Part shown: one piece after another, positions 46,246 to 56,338 of the stretch
Position numbering within the stretch: the stretch's first letter is position 1
Layout: every line of letters starts with the position of its first letter
Program-made: the position numbers and the translations under genes
DNA from: Enterovibrio nigricans DSM 22720
GTDB taxonomy: Bacteria > Pseudomonadota > Gammaproteobacteria > Enterobacterales > Vibrionaceae
Direction: 5' to 3'
Length of the DNA stretch: 59,569 nt
NCBI RefSeq assembly: GCF_900167155.1
Contig: NZ_FUXU01000023.1
Span: forward strand, 1-59,569
Notes under the pieces: model-generated
The model's database searches: none
The model's input: only the letters and a program-made list of their open reading frames with translations
Told to the model about the DNA's origin: nothing

Positions 46246-49104
46246 TTACAACGCAGCGATTGTCGCTTTCTGCTCTTCCAGCTTGGTCAGTGCTTCAGCG
46301 TAACCGTCTAGCTTCGCACGCTCAGCAGCAACAACTGCCTCAGGCGCTTTTGCAACAAAACCTTGGTTGTTCAGTTTGCCTGAAATACGCTTGATTTCGC
46401 CTTGTGTTTTCGCGATTTCTTTGTCCAAACGAGCAAGCTCTGCATCTTTGTCGATCAAGCCTGCCATTGGGATCATCAGCGTAGATTTACCTACCAATGC
46501 GGTTGCACATGCAGGTGTCTCTTCGCCCGATGCCAGAACGCGAACGCCTTCCAGTTTTGCAAGAGAAGCCAGTACTTTGGTGTTGGCTTCTAGGCGTGCA
46601 ATGTCTTTCTCATCTGCTGCTTTCAGCATGACATCAAGCGCTTTGCTTGGTGCGATGTCGTATTCTGCACGCAGGTTACGAATTGACGTGATAAACGCTT
46701 TCACCCATTCGATGTCTGCCAGTGCATTCTCATCGAACTGCGCTTCATCAAATTGAGGCAGGGCTTGCAGCATGATGGTATCGCCTTCCACACCGTTAAC
46801 CAGCGGCTTAACGCTCTGCCAGATAGACTCGGTGATGTATGGCAATACTGGGTGAGCAAGACGCAGTGTCTTCTCAAGCACCGTGATCAATGTATGGCGC
46901 GTACCACGTTGTTGTACTTCGTTACCTTTCCATAGAACAGGCTTGGTGAGTTCCAAGTACCAGTCACAGAATTGGTTCCAGATGAATTCGTACAGCGTGT
47001 TTGCTGCCATATCCAGACGGAAGTTCTCGATGTGCGCGTTGAAGTCTTTCGCTGCCAGTTGGAACTGAGATTCAATCCACTTATCTGCCAGTGAGAATTC
47101 CATCTCGCCGCCGTTCATACCACAATCTTGATCTTCTGCGTTCATCAGTACGTAACGGCTTGCGTTCCATAGCTTGTTACAGAAGTTACGGTAACCTTCA
47201 AGACGCTTCATGTCCCAGTTGATGTCACGGCCTGTTGATGCCATGGCTGCCAGGGTGAAACGTAGTGCATCGGTACCGTATGGTTCGATGCCGCCTTCAA
47301 AGGCTTTGCGCGTGTTCTTTTCGATCTTGGCTGCAAGCTGAGGCTGCATCATGTTGCCACAACGCTTCTCAACCAGAGACTCAAGATCTATACCGTCGAT
47401 CATGTCGATTGGGTCAAGGACGTTGCCCTTAGATTTCGACATTTTGTCACCGTTTTCATCACGGATCAGACCCGTAACATACACGGTTTTAAACGGTACT
47501 TGTGATTTGCCGTCTTCGTCTTTACAGAAGTGCATGGTCATCATGATCATGCGGGCAACCCAGAAGAAGATGATGTCGAAACCTGTTACCAGCACGTCAG
47601 ACGGGTGGAAGGTTTTCAGGTCAGGTGTTTGCTCAGGCCAACCTTGTGTTCCGAACGTCCACAGTGCTGATGAGAACCAGGTATCCAATACATCGTCGTC
47701 TTGGCGAAGCACAACAACAGGTGCAAGGTTGTTTTGCTCACGCACTTCTTCTTCGCTGCGGCCAACATAAACGTTACCGTCGTTGTCATACCAAGCAGGA
47801 ATGCGGTGACCCCACCAAAGTTGGCGAGAGATACACCAATCTTGAATGTCACGCATCCAAGAGAAGTACATGTTTTCGTATTGCTTAGGCACGAATTGAA
47901 TGTCGCCATTCTCAACGGCTTCAACGGCGGGTTTTGCCAGTGTTGCAGCACGCACGTACCATTGGTCTGTCAGCATTGGCTCGATAACCACGCCACCACG
48001 GTCGCCGTAAGGTACCGTTAGGTCATGATCTTTGATTTCTTCAAGCAGACCCAGCGTGTCGAATTCGGCAACGATTGCTTTACGTGCCGCGAAACGTTCC
48101 ATACCACGGTAAGCTTCTGGTAGCTCAGTGCTGTATGCGTCGCTTGCTTCGCCGTTGGTGTTGAACACTTCAGCACTGTCACGAATGTCAGCATTGAAGG
48201 TCAGGATGTTGATCATTGGCAGTTGGTGACGTTTACCAACTTCATAGTCATTGAAGTCGTGCGCAGGGGTGATTTTTACACAGCCTGTGCCTTTCTCCAT
48301 GTCTGCGTGCTCATCGCCCACGATAGGGATGCGACGATTCACGATAGGCAGCATGATCTCTTTACCGATCAGATCCATGTAACGTGGATCTTCAGGGTTT
48401 ACTGCAACACCGGTATCGCCCAGCATGGTTTCAGGACGCGTGGTTGCGACAACAATGTAGTCTTTGCCATCGGCAGTTTTAACGCCGTCAGCCAGTGGGT
48501 AACGGAAGTGCCACATGTGGCCTTTCACGTCTTTGTTTTCTACTTCCAGATCAGAAATTGCGGTGTGCAGTTTCGGATCCCAGTTAACCAGACGCTTGCC
48601 ACGGTAGATGAGGTCTTCTTGGAAAAGACGAACAAACACTTCTTGAACGGCGTTAGACAGGCCATCATCCATAGTGAATCGTTCACGATCCCAGTCTACA
48701 GATGCGCCAAGGCGACGAAGCTGTTTGGTGATTGTGCCACCTGATTCGCCTTTCCATTCCCAAATCTTGTCGATGAATGCTTCACGGCCGTAATCGTGCT
48801 TGGTTTTGCCTTCTTCAGCCGCGATTTTGCGTTCAACAACCATTTGCGTTGCGATACCTGCGTGGTCAGTACCAACCTGCCACAAGGTGTTTTTGCCTTT
48901 CATGCGTTCGCAACGGATCAGGGTATCCATGATGGTGTCTTGGAATGCATGGCCCATGTGCAGGCTACCGGTGACGTTGGGTGGTGGGATCATGATGCTA
49001 TAAGCATCTTTAGATGTGTCACCGTGAGGCTTGAAATAACCAGCCTCTTCCCAGCGCTGGTACAGCGCCTTTTCAATTGATGTTGGGTTGTATGTCTTTT
49101 CCAT
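46246..49104 (-). CDS. valS: Valyl-tRNA synthetase
   Basis: ValS charges tRNA-Val and edits mis-activated threonine. The 952-residue class Ia synthetase has the HIGH motif in [15 protein letters not shown] (near 41-55), the CP1 editing insert with [17 protein letters not shown], the KMSKS loop in [17 protein letters not shown] (near 556-572), an anticodon-binding helical domain and a C-terminal coiled coil ([19 protein letters not shown]) typical of ValS. It is complete. It follows holC by 15 bp, and pepA-holC-valS is the conserved gamma-proteobacterial order. Confidence 0.98.
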   Translation of the reverse strand: MEKTYNPTSIEKALYQRWEEAGYFKPHGDTSKDAYSIMIPPPNVTGSLHMGHAFQDTIMDTLIRCERMKGKNTLWQVGTDHAGIATQMVVERKIAAEEGKTKHDYGREAFIDKIWEWKGESGGTITKQLRRLGASVDWDRERFTMDDGLSNAVQEVFVRLFQEDLIYRGKRLVNWDPKLHTAISDLEVENKDVKGHMWHFRYPLADGVKTADGKDYIVVATTRPETMLGDTGVAVNPEDPRYMDLIGKEIMLPIVNRRIPIVGDEHADMEKGTGCVKITPAHDFNDYEVGKRHQLPMINILTFNADIRDSAEVFNTNGEASDAYSTELPEAYRGMERFAARKAIVAEFDTLGLLEEIKDHDLTVPYGDRGGVVIEPMLTDQWYVRAATLAKPAVEAVENGDIQFVPKQYENMYFSWMRDIQDWCISRQLWWGHRIPAWYDNDGNVYVGRSEEEVREQNNLAPVVVLRQDDDVLDTWFSSALWTFGTQGWPEQTPDLKTFHPSDVLVTGFDIIFFWVARMIMMTMHFCKDEDGKSQVPFKTVYVTGLIRDENGDKMSKSKGNVLDPIDMIDGIDLESLVEKRCGNMMQPQLAAKIEKNTRKAFEGGIEPYGTDALRFTLAAMASTGRDINWDMKRLEGYRNFCNKLWNASRYVLMNAEDQDCGMNGGEMEFSLADKWIESQFQLAAKDFNAHIENFRLDMAANTLYEFIWNQFCDWYLELTKPVLWKGNEVQQRGTRHTLITVLEKTLRLAHPVLPYITESIWQSVKPLVNGVEGDTIMLQALPQFDEAQFDENALADIEWVKAFITSIRNLRAEYDIAPSKALDVMLKAADEKDIARLEANTKVLASLAKLEGVRVLASGEETPACATALVGKSTLMIPMAGLIDKDAELARLDKEIAKTQGEIKRISGKLNNQGFVAKAPEAVVAAERAKLDGYAEALTKLEEQKATIAAL

Positions 49105-49119
49105 AGCGCTCTTGCTGGA

Positions 49120-49575
49120 TCAAATAACGGACGATTCTTCAATGGCAAGGGTGCGCATTTGGCGCCCCGCCATGCGGTAAGTTTTGTAGCGTTCTCTTGC
49201 CTGTTGCTTGAGAGTTTCTTCGCAAGGCACGAAGTCTACCACTTGTGCAAAGGAAGGCGCAAAAATTGCTGCTTCCTGCGCCAAGTTTATTAGCACATTT
49301 CGGTGACCCGCAGGGCGTACGCCCGGCCAGCCAATTTCTACTTGCGTACCACCACGCGGCCCTTCACCAATAAGATTGTGCGGAACAAAATGGTCTGGTG
49401 AACGTTGCCAAAGCAGTTCATCAATGGCTTCTGCCTGAGGTTTGCTTTCGGCGGCAATAAACACTTTCATACCTTGCTGACTGTACTGGCCTGCAAGCAG
49501 ACTCACCTTTTCCAGCATTTGTTGCTGAGGTTCGGCGTGCTTTTCATCCAGAATGTAGAAGGTTGCCAATGCCAT
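49120..49575 (-). CDS. holC: DNA polymerase III subunit chi
   Basis: HolC (chi) links the clamp-loader complex, through psi, to single-strand DNA-binding protein and so helps primer hand-off on the lagging strand. The 151-residue protein has the family pattern: MALATFYILDEKHAE at the start, SKPQAEAIDELLWQ and PDHFVPHNLIGEG, WPGVRPAGHRNVLINLA, and RYKTYRMAGRQM toward the end. Start at ATG 49575. It lies between pepA and valS; pepA ends with its own terminator 128 bp upstream, so holC-valS should have a separate promoter in that gap. Confidence 0.95.
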   Translation of the reverse strand: MALATFYILDEKHAEPQQQMLEKVSLLAGQYSQQGMKVFIAAESKPQAEAIDELLWQRSPDHFVPHNLIGEGPRGGTQVEIGWPGVRPAGHRNVLINLAQEAAIFAPSFAQVVDFVPCEETLKQQARERYKTYRMAGRQMRTLAIEESSVI

Positions 49576-49661
49576 GGTGGTTTCCGAAAAGATGATAATT
49601 TAACCGGCTCAGTGTGCGTTGTGTTAGTGCTAAAAGCTACTGCTTTTTATAAGCCGGAGAT

Positions 49662-49690
49662 AAAAAAAGGAGGCCAAGGCCTCCTTTTTC
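49662..49690 (-). terminator. Terminator of pepA
   Basis: AAAGGAGGCC pairs with GGCCTCCTTT, followed by a T-run on the minus strand. Confidence 0.92.
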
Positions 49691-49703
49691 TCTCGTGCAG
49701 TTT

Positions 49704-51212
49704 TTACTCTGCAACCTCAAGGCCAGAACGGTTCAATAAGAACTGGACCAGCAATGGGACAGGACGACCGGTTGCCCCTTTGTTTGCGCCGCCTTGGAAA
49801 GACGTACCTGCGACATCTAGGTGTGCCCAGTTGTACTTCTTAGCAAAGCGAGACAGGAAGCAGCCAGCGGTAATGGTGCCGCCGCCAGGGCCACCGATGT
49901 TTGCCATATCCGCAAACGGGCTCTTAAGCTGCTCTTGGTACTCTTCGGTCATTGGCAGACGCCAAGCACGGTCACCGGCTTGCTCAGACGCATTCACGAT
50001 TTCGTGCGCCAATGGGTTGTGGTTAGACAACAAACCGCTGATGTGGTGGCTGAGGGCCACGATACATGCGCCAGTCAGCGTCGCTACGTCGATCACACAC
50101 TCAGGCTCGTAACGCTCAACGTACGTCAACGCATCACACAGAACCAGACGGCCTTCTGCGTCAGTGTTCAGCACTTCAACCGTTTGACCAGACATGGTAG
50201 TCACGATGTCACCCGGACGGTATGCGTTGCCATCAGGCATGTTTTCACAGCCCGCCAGTGCGCCAACAACGTTGATTGGCAAGTCCAGTTTCGCCAGTGC
50301 TTTCATTGCACCGAACACAGAGGCTGCACCACACATGTCGTACTTCATTTCGTCCATGTTCGCGGCAGGTTTCAGTGAAATGCCGCCCGCATCAAACGTC
50401 AGACCTTTACCGACCAAAACGATAGGCTTCGCATTTGGATCTGGGTGGCCTTTGTATTCCATGATGGACATAAACGATTCGTTTTTCGAGCCTTGGCCGA
50501 CCGCAAGATACGAGGTCATCCCCAGCTCTTTCATTTCTTGCTCACCAATAATTTTGGTGCTGACGCGTTCAAAGTCGTCCGCCAAGCGGCGAGCTTGAGA
50601 AGCAAGGTATGCTGGGTTTGCCACGTTTGGTGGCATGTTGCCAAGGTCTTTACATGCACGCACGCCTGATGAAACCGCGAGGCCGTGTGCAATTGCGCGC
50701 TCACCCAAGTTCAGTTCGCGACGTGTCGGTACGTTAAAGACCAGTTTACGTAGCGGACGGCGTGTCTCAGGTTTTACACTCTTGAATTGGTTGAAGGTGT
50801 ACAGGGTGTCTTTGGTGCTTTCAACGGCCTGACGAACCTTCCAATAGGTATCACGTCCTTTAACGTGCAGCTCTGTCAGGAAGCAAACTGCTTCCATCGA
50901 ACCGGTTTCGTTCAGGGTATTGATGGTGTTTTTGATGATTTCTTTATACTGACGTTCGCCGAGTTCACGTTCCTTGCCACAGCCGACAAGTAGCACGCGC
51001 TCAGACAGTACATTAGGAACGTGATGCAATAGCAGCATCTGGCCAGGTTTGCCTTCGAGGTCTCCGCGACGCAGCAAGCTACTGATGTAGCCATCACTGA
51101 TTTTGTCGAGCTGTTCCGCAACCGGAGACAGGCGGCGTGGTTCAAACACACCAACGACGATACATGCACTGCGTTGCTTCTCGGGACTCCCGCTTTTTAC
51201 ACTGAACTCCAT
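49704..51212 (-). CDS. pepA: Cytosol (leucyl) aminopeptidase PepA
   Basis: PepA is a hexameric dizinc aminopeptidase that removes N-terminal residues. In E. coli it also binds DNA, helping Xer recombination at plasmid sites and repressing carAB. The 502-residue protein has an N-terminal domain of about 165 residues and a catalytic domain with [15 protein letters not shown] (zinc Lys and Asp), [12 protein letters not shown], and the signature [14 protein letters not shown]. All metal ligands are present. It is divergent from lptF with 194 bp between, as in E. coli. Confidence 0.97.
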   Translation of the reverse strand: MEFSVKSGSPEKQRSACIVVGVFEPRRLSPVAEQLDKISDGYISSLLRRGDLEGKPGQMLLLHHVPNVLSERVLLVGCGKERELGERQYKEIIKNTINTLNETGSMEAVCFLTELHVKGRDTYWKVRQAVESTKDTLYTFNQFKSVKPETRRPLRKLVFNVPTRRELNLGERAIAHGLAVSSGVRACKDLGNMPPNVANPAYLASQARRLADDFERVSTKIIGEQEMKELGMTSYLAVGQGSKNESFMSIMEYKGHPDPNAKPIVLVGKGLTFDAGGISLKPAANMDEMKYDMCGAASVFGAMKALAKLDLPINVVGALAGCENMPDGNAYRPGDIVTTMSGQTVEVLNTDAEGRLVLCDALTYVERYEPECVIDVATLTGACIVALSHHISGLLSNHNPLAHEIVNASEQAGDRAWRLPMTEEYQEQLKSPFADMANIGGPGGGTITAGCFLSRFAKKYNWAHLDVAGTSFQGGANKGATGRPVPLLVQFLLNRSGLEVAE

Positions 51213-51406
51213 GCGTACTCCTACATCCTAAAGACAAGTGAGGCTAAATGTTAGATAATGCCCGCTTTATTGGAACTCGAAACCGTGTTCGACGTAAATC
51301 GAATAGAAGCAGGTCAACACTTGGCCGAAAGATTAAAAAACAACTGATTTACCGAAAAACTATAGCGATTCGAGTAAAAAAACAAGTTTTCTAAAGGTAA
51401 AACGCC

Positions 51407-52507
51407 GTGATTATTGTTCGGTATTTGATCCGAGAAACAGTCAAAACGCAACTTGCGGTGCTGTTTGTTCTATTTTTGGTCTTTTTTAGCCAAAAATTCA
51501 TTCGCGTGCTAACCAGCGCAACAGATGGCTCAATTCCGGGCAGCGATGTGTTAACACTGGTTGGTCTCTATATGCCATCGATGGCAATGCTGATGCTGCC
51601 ATTGAGTTTGTACATTGGCATATTGATCACTTTTGGCCGTCTGTATGCCGAAAGTGAAATCACTGTGATGAATGCAACAGGTATCGGGAACAAGTTCCTT
51701 ATCCGTGCTGCGCTTTGTCTAGCCATAATTACTGGCGCGGTAGCAGCGTTCAATTCGCTATGGCTGACACCTTGGGCAAACAACAAAGAAATTAAAGTGA
51801 TGGAGCAGCTAGAGGCCGATACCGGACTCGAATTGCTGATGCAAGGTCAAATTCAAACCACACCTGATGGTCAGGCCGTGGTGTATATCAATAACATCAC
51901 GGGTGACGGGAAAGATTTGCACAAGGTCTTTATCGCACAACCGGTTCCGCGCGGCACCATGCGTCCGAATGTGGTGGTTGCTGAGAAAGGCTATGTGTCA
52001 GAGTTACCAGACGGTCGACAAGTACTGGATTTGAATGAAGGTACCCGCTATGAAGGTTTCCCTACGCGATTGGATTACACCGTCACGGACTATGAAAACT
52101 ATCAGGTGCTGATTGGTCAACGCGAGGTGCGTCAGAAAAGCCGGGATTGGGATGCAATGCCAACGCAAGATTTGTTCGGCCAGTCCTCTCATCAGGCACA
52201 AGCTGAGCTGCAATGGCGCATCGCGCTTGTGCTGTGTATACCGCTTATGACCATGATTGTGGTGCCTTTGTCTTCGGTCAATCCGCGACAAGGCCGCTTT
52301 GCGAAGTTGTTCCCGGCAGTACTGATTTATCTGGCGTACTTCTTGGCGATCAGTGCCGCAAAGTCAGCGGTAGAAGAGGGAACCTTAATCCCGGAAATTG
52401 GGCTTTGGAGCGTAAACGTCGCCGCGCTGCTTTTGGCGATTGTTTTGTTGAGTTGGGATAGCCTTCCAATGCGTAAATTCCGATATCGACTGCGGAGAAC
52501 TGCCTAA
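51407..52507 (+). CDS. lptF: Lipopolysaccharide export permease LptF
   Basis: LptF is one of the two membrane subunits of the LptB2FG ABC transporter that extracts lipopolysaccharide from the inner membrane. The 366-residue YjgP/YjgQ protein has three N-terminal helices (the first near 15-35, FVLFLVFFSQKFIRVL), a periplasmic beta-jellyroll of about 130-250, and three C-terminal helices (CIPLMTMIVVPLSSVNPRQGR begins the fourth). Its TAA shares its last base with the ATG of lptG, so the subunits are translationally coupled. Start at GTG 51407 after AAAGGTAAAACGCC. Confidence 0.96.
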   Translation: MIIVRYLIRETVKTQLAVLFVLFLVFFSQKFIRVLTSATDGSIPGSDVLTLVGLYMPSMAMLMLPLSLYIGILITFGRLYAESEITVMNATGIGNKFLIRAALCLAIITGAVAAFNSLWLTPWANNKEIKVMEQLEADTGLELLMQGQIQTTPDGQAVVYINNITGDGKDLHKVFIAQPVPRGTMRPNVVVAEKGYVSELPDGRQVLDLNEGTRYEGFPTRLDYTVTDYENYQVLIGQREVRQKSRDWDAMPTQDLFGQSSHQAQAELQWRIALVLCIPLMTMIVVPLSSVNPRQGRFAKLFPAVLIYLAYFLAISAAKSAVEEGTLIPEIGLWSVNVAALLLAIVLLSWDSLPMRKFRYRLRRTA

Positions 52508-53580
52508 TGTTTAAGATTCTCGATTTATACATTGGGCGAACCATCATCGCCACGACAACCCTGTGTCTGGCTACGCTGGTGGGCTTGTCCGCCATTATCA
52601 AGTTCGTTGAGCAGCTTCGCTCCGTGGGTGAGGGTACCTTCACCATGGTCACGGCACTGCAATATGTGTTGCTGAGTATGCCGCGCGATATCGAGATGTT
52701 TTTTCCGATGGCGGTATTGCTTGGCGCCTTGATTGGACTTGGTACCTTGGCATCGAGCTCAGAGCTTGTGGTTATGCAGGCAGCGGGTTTCTCAAAGCTG
52801 GACATTGGGCTTTCGGTACTTAAAACAGCGATGCCTTTGATGCTTATCGTCTTGGCGCTTGGGCAGTGGGGCGCACCCGATGCACAACGAGAGGCCAGAG
52901 AGCTGAGAGCATTTGCCAAGTCTGGTGGTAATGTGATGTCCGTGCGACGCGGTGTGTGGGCAAAAGATGGTAACGACTTTATCTATATTGCGCGCACTGA
53001 TCAGCAAGAGTCTCTGACAGGCGTTAACATTTGGAAATTCGACGATACCCAACAGCTTGACGCCGTGGTGTTCGCAGAAAAAGGCGAGTACTTAAACAAA
53101 GATAGCTGGATGCTGAAGAACGTCACCGTCACGCACTTTGATGGGCCAGTGAAAATTACGGAAACCAAGGAGCCTGAGCTCGTTTGGCAATCCACGTTAA
53201 CGCCAGAGAAGCTCTCTATCGTCACCGTGAAACCCGAAGAGTTATCTTTAACGGGTGTATACAGTTACGTTGAGTACTTGAAGGCCTCGGAGCAAGATGC
53301 GTCACGTTACGAGTTGGCCTTGTGGCGTAAAGTGCTTCAACCGCTCTCTATTGGTGTCATGATGCTACTGGCATTGAGCTTCGTCTTTGGACCGCTGCGA
53401 TCGGTCACCATGGGGGCGCGTGTATTGTCAGGTGTGATATTTGGTTTTGGCTTTTACATTTCCAATGAAGTGTTTGGCCCTATTACCCTAGTATACCAAT
53501 TGCCGCCATTCTTTGGGGCTATCGCACCGAGTTTGGCCTTTATCGGTATAACGCTCTACCTGCTAAACCGGAAGTTATAA
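52507..53580 (+). CDS. lptG: Lipopolysaccharide export permease LptG
   Basis: LptG pairs with LptF in the lipopolysaccharide extractor; the jellyroll domains pass lipopolysaccharide to LptC and LptA. The 357-residue protein has six membrane helices in a 3+3 arrangement around the periplasmic domain; the motifs FKILDLYIGRTIIATTTLCL at the start and LWRKVLQPLSIGVMMLLALSF at the fourth helix are characteristic. It overlaps lptF by one base (TAATG). It ends a few bases before a terminator shared with the RDD gene. Confidence 0.96.
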   Translation: MFKILDLYIGRTIIATTTLCLATLVGLSAIIKFVEQLRSVGEGTFTMVTALQYVLLSMPRDIEMFFPMAVLLGALIGLGTLASSSELVVMQAAGFSKLDIGLSVLKTAMPLMLIVLALGQWGAPDAQREARELRAFAKSGGNVMSVRRGVWAKDGNDFIYIARTDQQESLTGVNIWKFDDTQQLDAVVFAEKGEYLNKDSWMLKNVTVTHFDGPVKITETKEPELVWQSTLTPEKLSIVTVKPEELSLTGVYSYVEYLKASEQDASRYELALWRKVLQPLSIGVMMLLALSFVFGPLRSVTMGARVLSGVIFGFGFYISNEVFGPITLVYQLPPFFGAIAPSLAFIGITLYLLNRKL

Positions 53581-53587
53581 ATACACA

Positions 53588-53623
53588 TAAAAAGAAGGGA
53601 GCCATTTGGCTCCCTTCTTTTTT
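53588..53623. terminator. Bidirectional terminator, lptG / RDD gene
   Basis: AAGAAGGGAGCC pairs with GGCTCCCTTCTT around ATTT-type loop, with T7 downstream. Confidence 0.93.
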
Positions 53624-53631
53624 AAAGCTGC

Positions 53632-54108
53632 TTAGTCGATTTTAACGACTTGGCTGTTTGAGAAGTGATCTTGAAACGCGCGGTTGTTTCTATCGAACAG
53701 CGCGAGAAGATTTCCCGCGCCCAGACATGATGTCGCCATGCGGATAACGGCTTGCGTAAAGGTGATGTTACCACCAAACTCACTAACCAATTTTAATTTC
53801 CAAGCTTTCATTCCAACGGTCTGGCCTGCACGGGTCCAGAAGTAACCGTAAAAGCCGGCGGCAATAGCAAACACGTAAACAGTAAAAATAGGACTCACGG
53901 TGGGGTTGCTGGTGAGGTAGTGACTGACATCCTCATAGCCTTCGATTGAAAAGCCAAATTGTATAGCAATAGCAAAGCCAGCAACGACCAAACCGATAGC
54001 CAGCATCTCGACGGCGACCAGCACCATAAAGTCATAAAGCCAAGCGCCCATGCGGCGGAAGAATCCTGCTCCTTTTGGAACACTGAATTGGGCAGATGTC
54101 TGCGACAT
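53632..54108 (-). CDS. RDD family membrane protein
   Basis: A 158-residue inner-membrane protein with the RDD fold: GAGFFRRMGAWLYDFMVLVAVEML at the N-terminus carries the conserved Arg and Asp in the first helix, and QTVGMKAWKLKLVSEFGG is the typical connecting motif before the last segment. Three to four helices are evident. The family has no settled function; some members affect ion homeostasis. Start at ATG 54108 (MSQTSAQFSVPKGAG); the frame is open further upstream but without conserved sequence. It lies next to tRNA-Leu at the end of the core block. Confidence 0.88.
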   Translation of the reverse strand: MSQTSAQFSVPKGAGFFRRMGAWLYDFMVLVAVEMLAIGLVVAGFAIAIQFGFSIEGYEDVSHYLTSNPTVSPIFTVYVFAIAAGFYGYFWTRAGQTVGMKAWKLKLVSEFGGNITFTQAVIRMATSCLGAGNLLALFDRNNRAFQDHFSNSQVVKID

Positions 54109-54252
54109 TATGTTTGTCCTAATAATGAGTAATGTGTCTAGTCTACCAGTGTTGGCGAGCAGAATGTATGGGGTAAATTGCTGCAAATTGCGCGTTATCG
54201 CATCACCTTGGTGAAAAAAGAAACGGTTAAACACTTTTTGTGAATTATAGGC

Positions 54253-54280
54253 TTGCGCTGTAGTTCGGCTTGCGTATAAT
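54253..54280 (+). promoter_or_regulatory. Sigma-70 promoter of tRNA-Leu
   Basis: TTGCGC, a 16-bp spacer and TATAAT end 11 bp before the tRNA. Confidence 0.8.
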
Positions 54281-54291
54281 CAGCCTCACTT

Positions 54292-54377
54292 GCCCGGGTG
54301 GCGAAATTGGTAGACGCAGCGGATTCAAAATCCGCCGGTGAATAACTGTGCCGGTTCAAGTCCGGCCCCGGGCACCA
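54292..54377 (+). tRNA. leuX: tRNA-Leu (CAA anticodon)
   Basis: An 86-nt class II tRNA: acceptor GCCCGGG pairs with CCCGGGC, D arm GTGGCGAAATTGGTAGACGC, anticodon loop TTCAAAA (CAA, reading UUG), a variable arm, T-arm GGTTCAAGTCC and encoded CCA. It is the equivalent of E. coli leuX, which lies near the lptFG genes there too and is a well-known integration site of genomic islands. Here a P4-type integrase gene follows about 530 bp downstream in the same orientation, so the 3' end of this tRNA is the probable attachment site. Confidence 0.95.
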
Positions 54378-54384
54378 ATTTCAT

Positions 54385-54424
54385 GACAAAGCCTCAATCG
54401 AAAGATTGAGGCTTTGTTGTTTCT
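54385..54424 (+). terminator. Terminator of tRNA-Leu
   Basis: ACAAAGCCTCAATC pairs perfectly with GATTGAGGCTTTGT around GAAA, followed by TGTTTC. Confidence 0.92.
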
Positions 54425-54903
54425 AGCCTGATCAAATACTTAGCTGCGCTTTTATCCCTCATCAAGCAGTTCTTATCACGCATAAATCCCCCAAAAACAA
54501 CACCCTCTGATGGGCTCTCCTGTCCATATCCTGCTTTCTTCTGTGCATTTTCTGTGAAAATTGTCGGCTAACGTCGTCCAACTTGGTCTAACTCGGTCAA
54601 CATAGCCAAGATCTTTCGCGCTCGTAGACAGGGAGAGTTTTCCGGTCTCCCTACGGTCTTTCCACCCCCATAAAACCCCGTTTCCCCTCATTCTTGGGAG
54701 AGGTGATGAAGAGGGACAGTTTCACCCTTATCAAAGAGAAAACTGGGGAAAGCGGGGGATTGCCGTGTTTATCATGTAATTAGGCAAGCGCGAAGCGGGG
54801 CACCCCTCATCAGAAAACAGGGGACAACAAGGGTAATGACCCCAAGCATAAACGCATATTAATCCTTTGAATCATCAAGAAATGATGAGCAATCGGAGGA
54901 TTT
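54425..54903. other. Attachment-side region of the island, upstream of the integrase
   Basis: About 480 bp without a gene. Three consecutive 10-bp direct repeats of form AACnnnGTCn lie at 54570-54599. The rest contains G- and C-rich tracts but nothing recognised. By position it should hold the integrase promoter and arm-type binding sites. Confidence 0.55.
54570..54599 (+). repeat. Three tandem 10-bp direct repeats
   Basis: AACGTCGTCC, AACTTGGTCT and AACTCGGTCA follow each other with helical-turn spacing between tRNA-Leu and the integrase gene. They could be integrase arm sites or sites for a directionality factor; this is inference from place and spacing. Confidence 0.55.
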
Positions 54904-56090
54904 ATGATGAAACGCTTCAAATTTACTAATACCAACCTAAAAGCCCTTCCAGCTAACACGGCAGAAAGCAAAACCACCGAGCTAGAGTTCAGTGATACGG
55001 AGTGCTCAGGGCTCAAGCTGCTATCAGGCCGCTCTGGCAGTAAACGTTTCCTGTTTCGCTATACCTTCAAAGGTCGCAAGCGCAGCATTGCTATCGGTAG
55101 GTTCCCTGATATTGATGTCACTCAGGCCCGTAAGATAGCGGTGAAATACCGTAACCAAATTGCCGAATGCATAGACCCCAAAGAAGAGCGGGACAGCTAT
55201 AAGCAGATGCCAACGCTGGAAGAGTTCTTCTACAACACCTTCCTGCCATTGGCGAAGAAGAAAAAGAAAACATGGGACGATGACGAGACCCGTTATAGGC
55301 TGCATTGCAAGAGCATTGCCTCCGTTCGTTATGACGAACTCAGAGCCACTGATATACAAGCCATACAACTGGCACTGAGGGAGAAGCTACGGGAAGACGG
55401 GCAGCCATATAAGCCTGCTACCAGTAACCGAGTCCTTGCCTTGCTCAAGACAATGGGAGGATTGGCTGAAAGGCTGCTAGGCATCCCCAATGTAGCTAAT
55501 CGGGTCACGCTGCTGCGTGAGAACAACGTCAAGCAACGCTTTTGTAGTGTTGAAGAGGTACAGGCCATTTTGCGCGAATGCCGACAATACAAGAACAAGA
55601 GTGCTGGTGGCTTCATTGCCATGCTGTTCTTAACAGGATGCCGCCTTAATGAGCTTCGTGTCAGACTCTACTCAGACGTGAACTGGGAACAACGCACCCT
55701 CACCATTCCTCAGACCAAGAACGGTACGCCACATATCATCTACCTAACAGATTTGATGATAGAGACCCTACGCAGCGTTCTCAGAAAGCAGGGAATCCTT
55801 ACCTCTTTCCAGGCTGTAGAGGCAAGGCGATAGGCTCATCGTACATGGCGTTCGACTTGATAAAGGAAAGGGCAGGGATAGTTAATCCTGACGAGGTTGT
55901 GCTGCATACAGCGCGGCATAGTGTGGCGAGCTTGTTGCTGTCTCATGCTGACCAGACCGGAGCCGACACCAGAGCGGTACAAATGATGCTGAACCATCAG
56001 AGCATCCAAAGCACCATGCGATACGCGAAACTTAGCATACAGCGGCAGAGAGTGACCAGTGAGAGCTTTTCGAGACTGATAGAGAAGTAA
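54904..56090 (+). pseudogene. P4-type tyrosine integrase, frameshifted near the catalytic C-terminus
   Basis: The integrase would insert and excise the island at tRNA-Leu. The first frame (to 55833) has the N-terminal arm-binding domain with GRSGSKRFLFRYTFKGRKRS and IAIGRFPDIDVTQARKIA, a core-binding domain, and the first catalytic Arg in LTGCRLNELR. Near 55792-55796 the reading must move by one base: CAGGGAATCC would need one more G to continue as GNPYLFPGCRGKAIGSSY. The rest, to 56090, has HTARHSVASLLL (the HxxR motif) and LNHQSIQSTMRYAKL with the second His and nucleophile Tyr. With the missing base the protein would be about 394 residues, normal for the family. As it stands it lacks the active site. 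GGAGG before the ATGs at 54904 and 54907 marks the start. Confidence 0.88.
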
Positions 56091-56098
56091 AAACAAAA

Positions 56099-56128
56099 CC
56101 CTACCCAGATAGTTGCAGCTGGGTAGGG
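56099..56128. terminator. Hairpin after the integrase gene
   Basis: CCCTACCCAG pairs exactly with CTGGGTAGGG around a 10-nt loop. A T-rich run follows only on the minus strand (TTTTGTTTTT), so its direction is uncertain. Confidence 0.5.
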
Positions 56129-56338
56129 GTAATTGAGCCAATGTCCTCGAATTACTATAGCTGAGAGTTATGCCTCAAAAACAACTGTTTTTATATACAG
56201 TTATATTGTTATTATCTACAGTAAATAGAAATGTCAGTTGATAAAACAGTGAACGGAATGTGCGCAACGTCTCATAAGTGAGAAGTTAAAAAGCCACAAT
56301 AAAACAATCGATTAAACCGAGGTTGCTCAACAAGTAAT

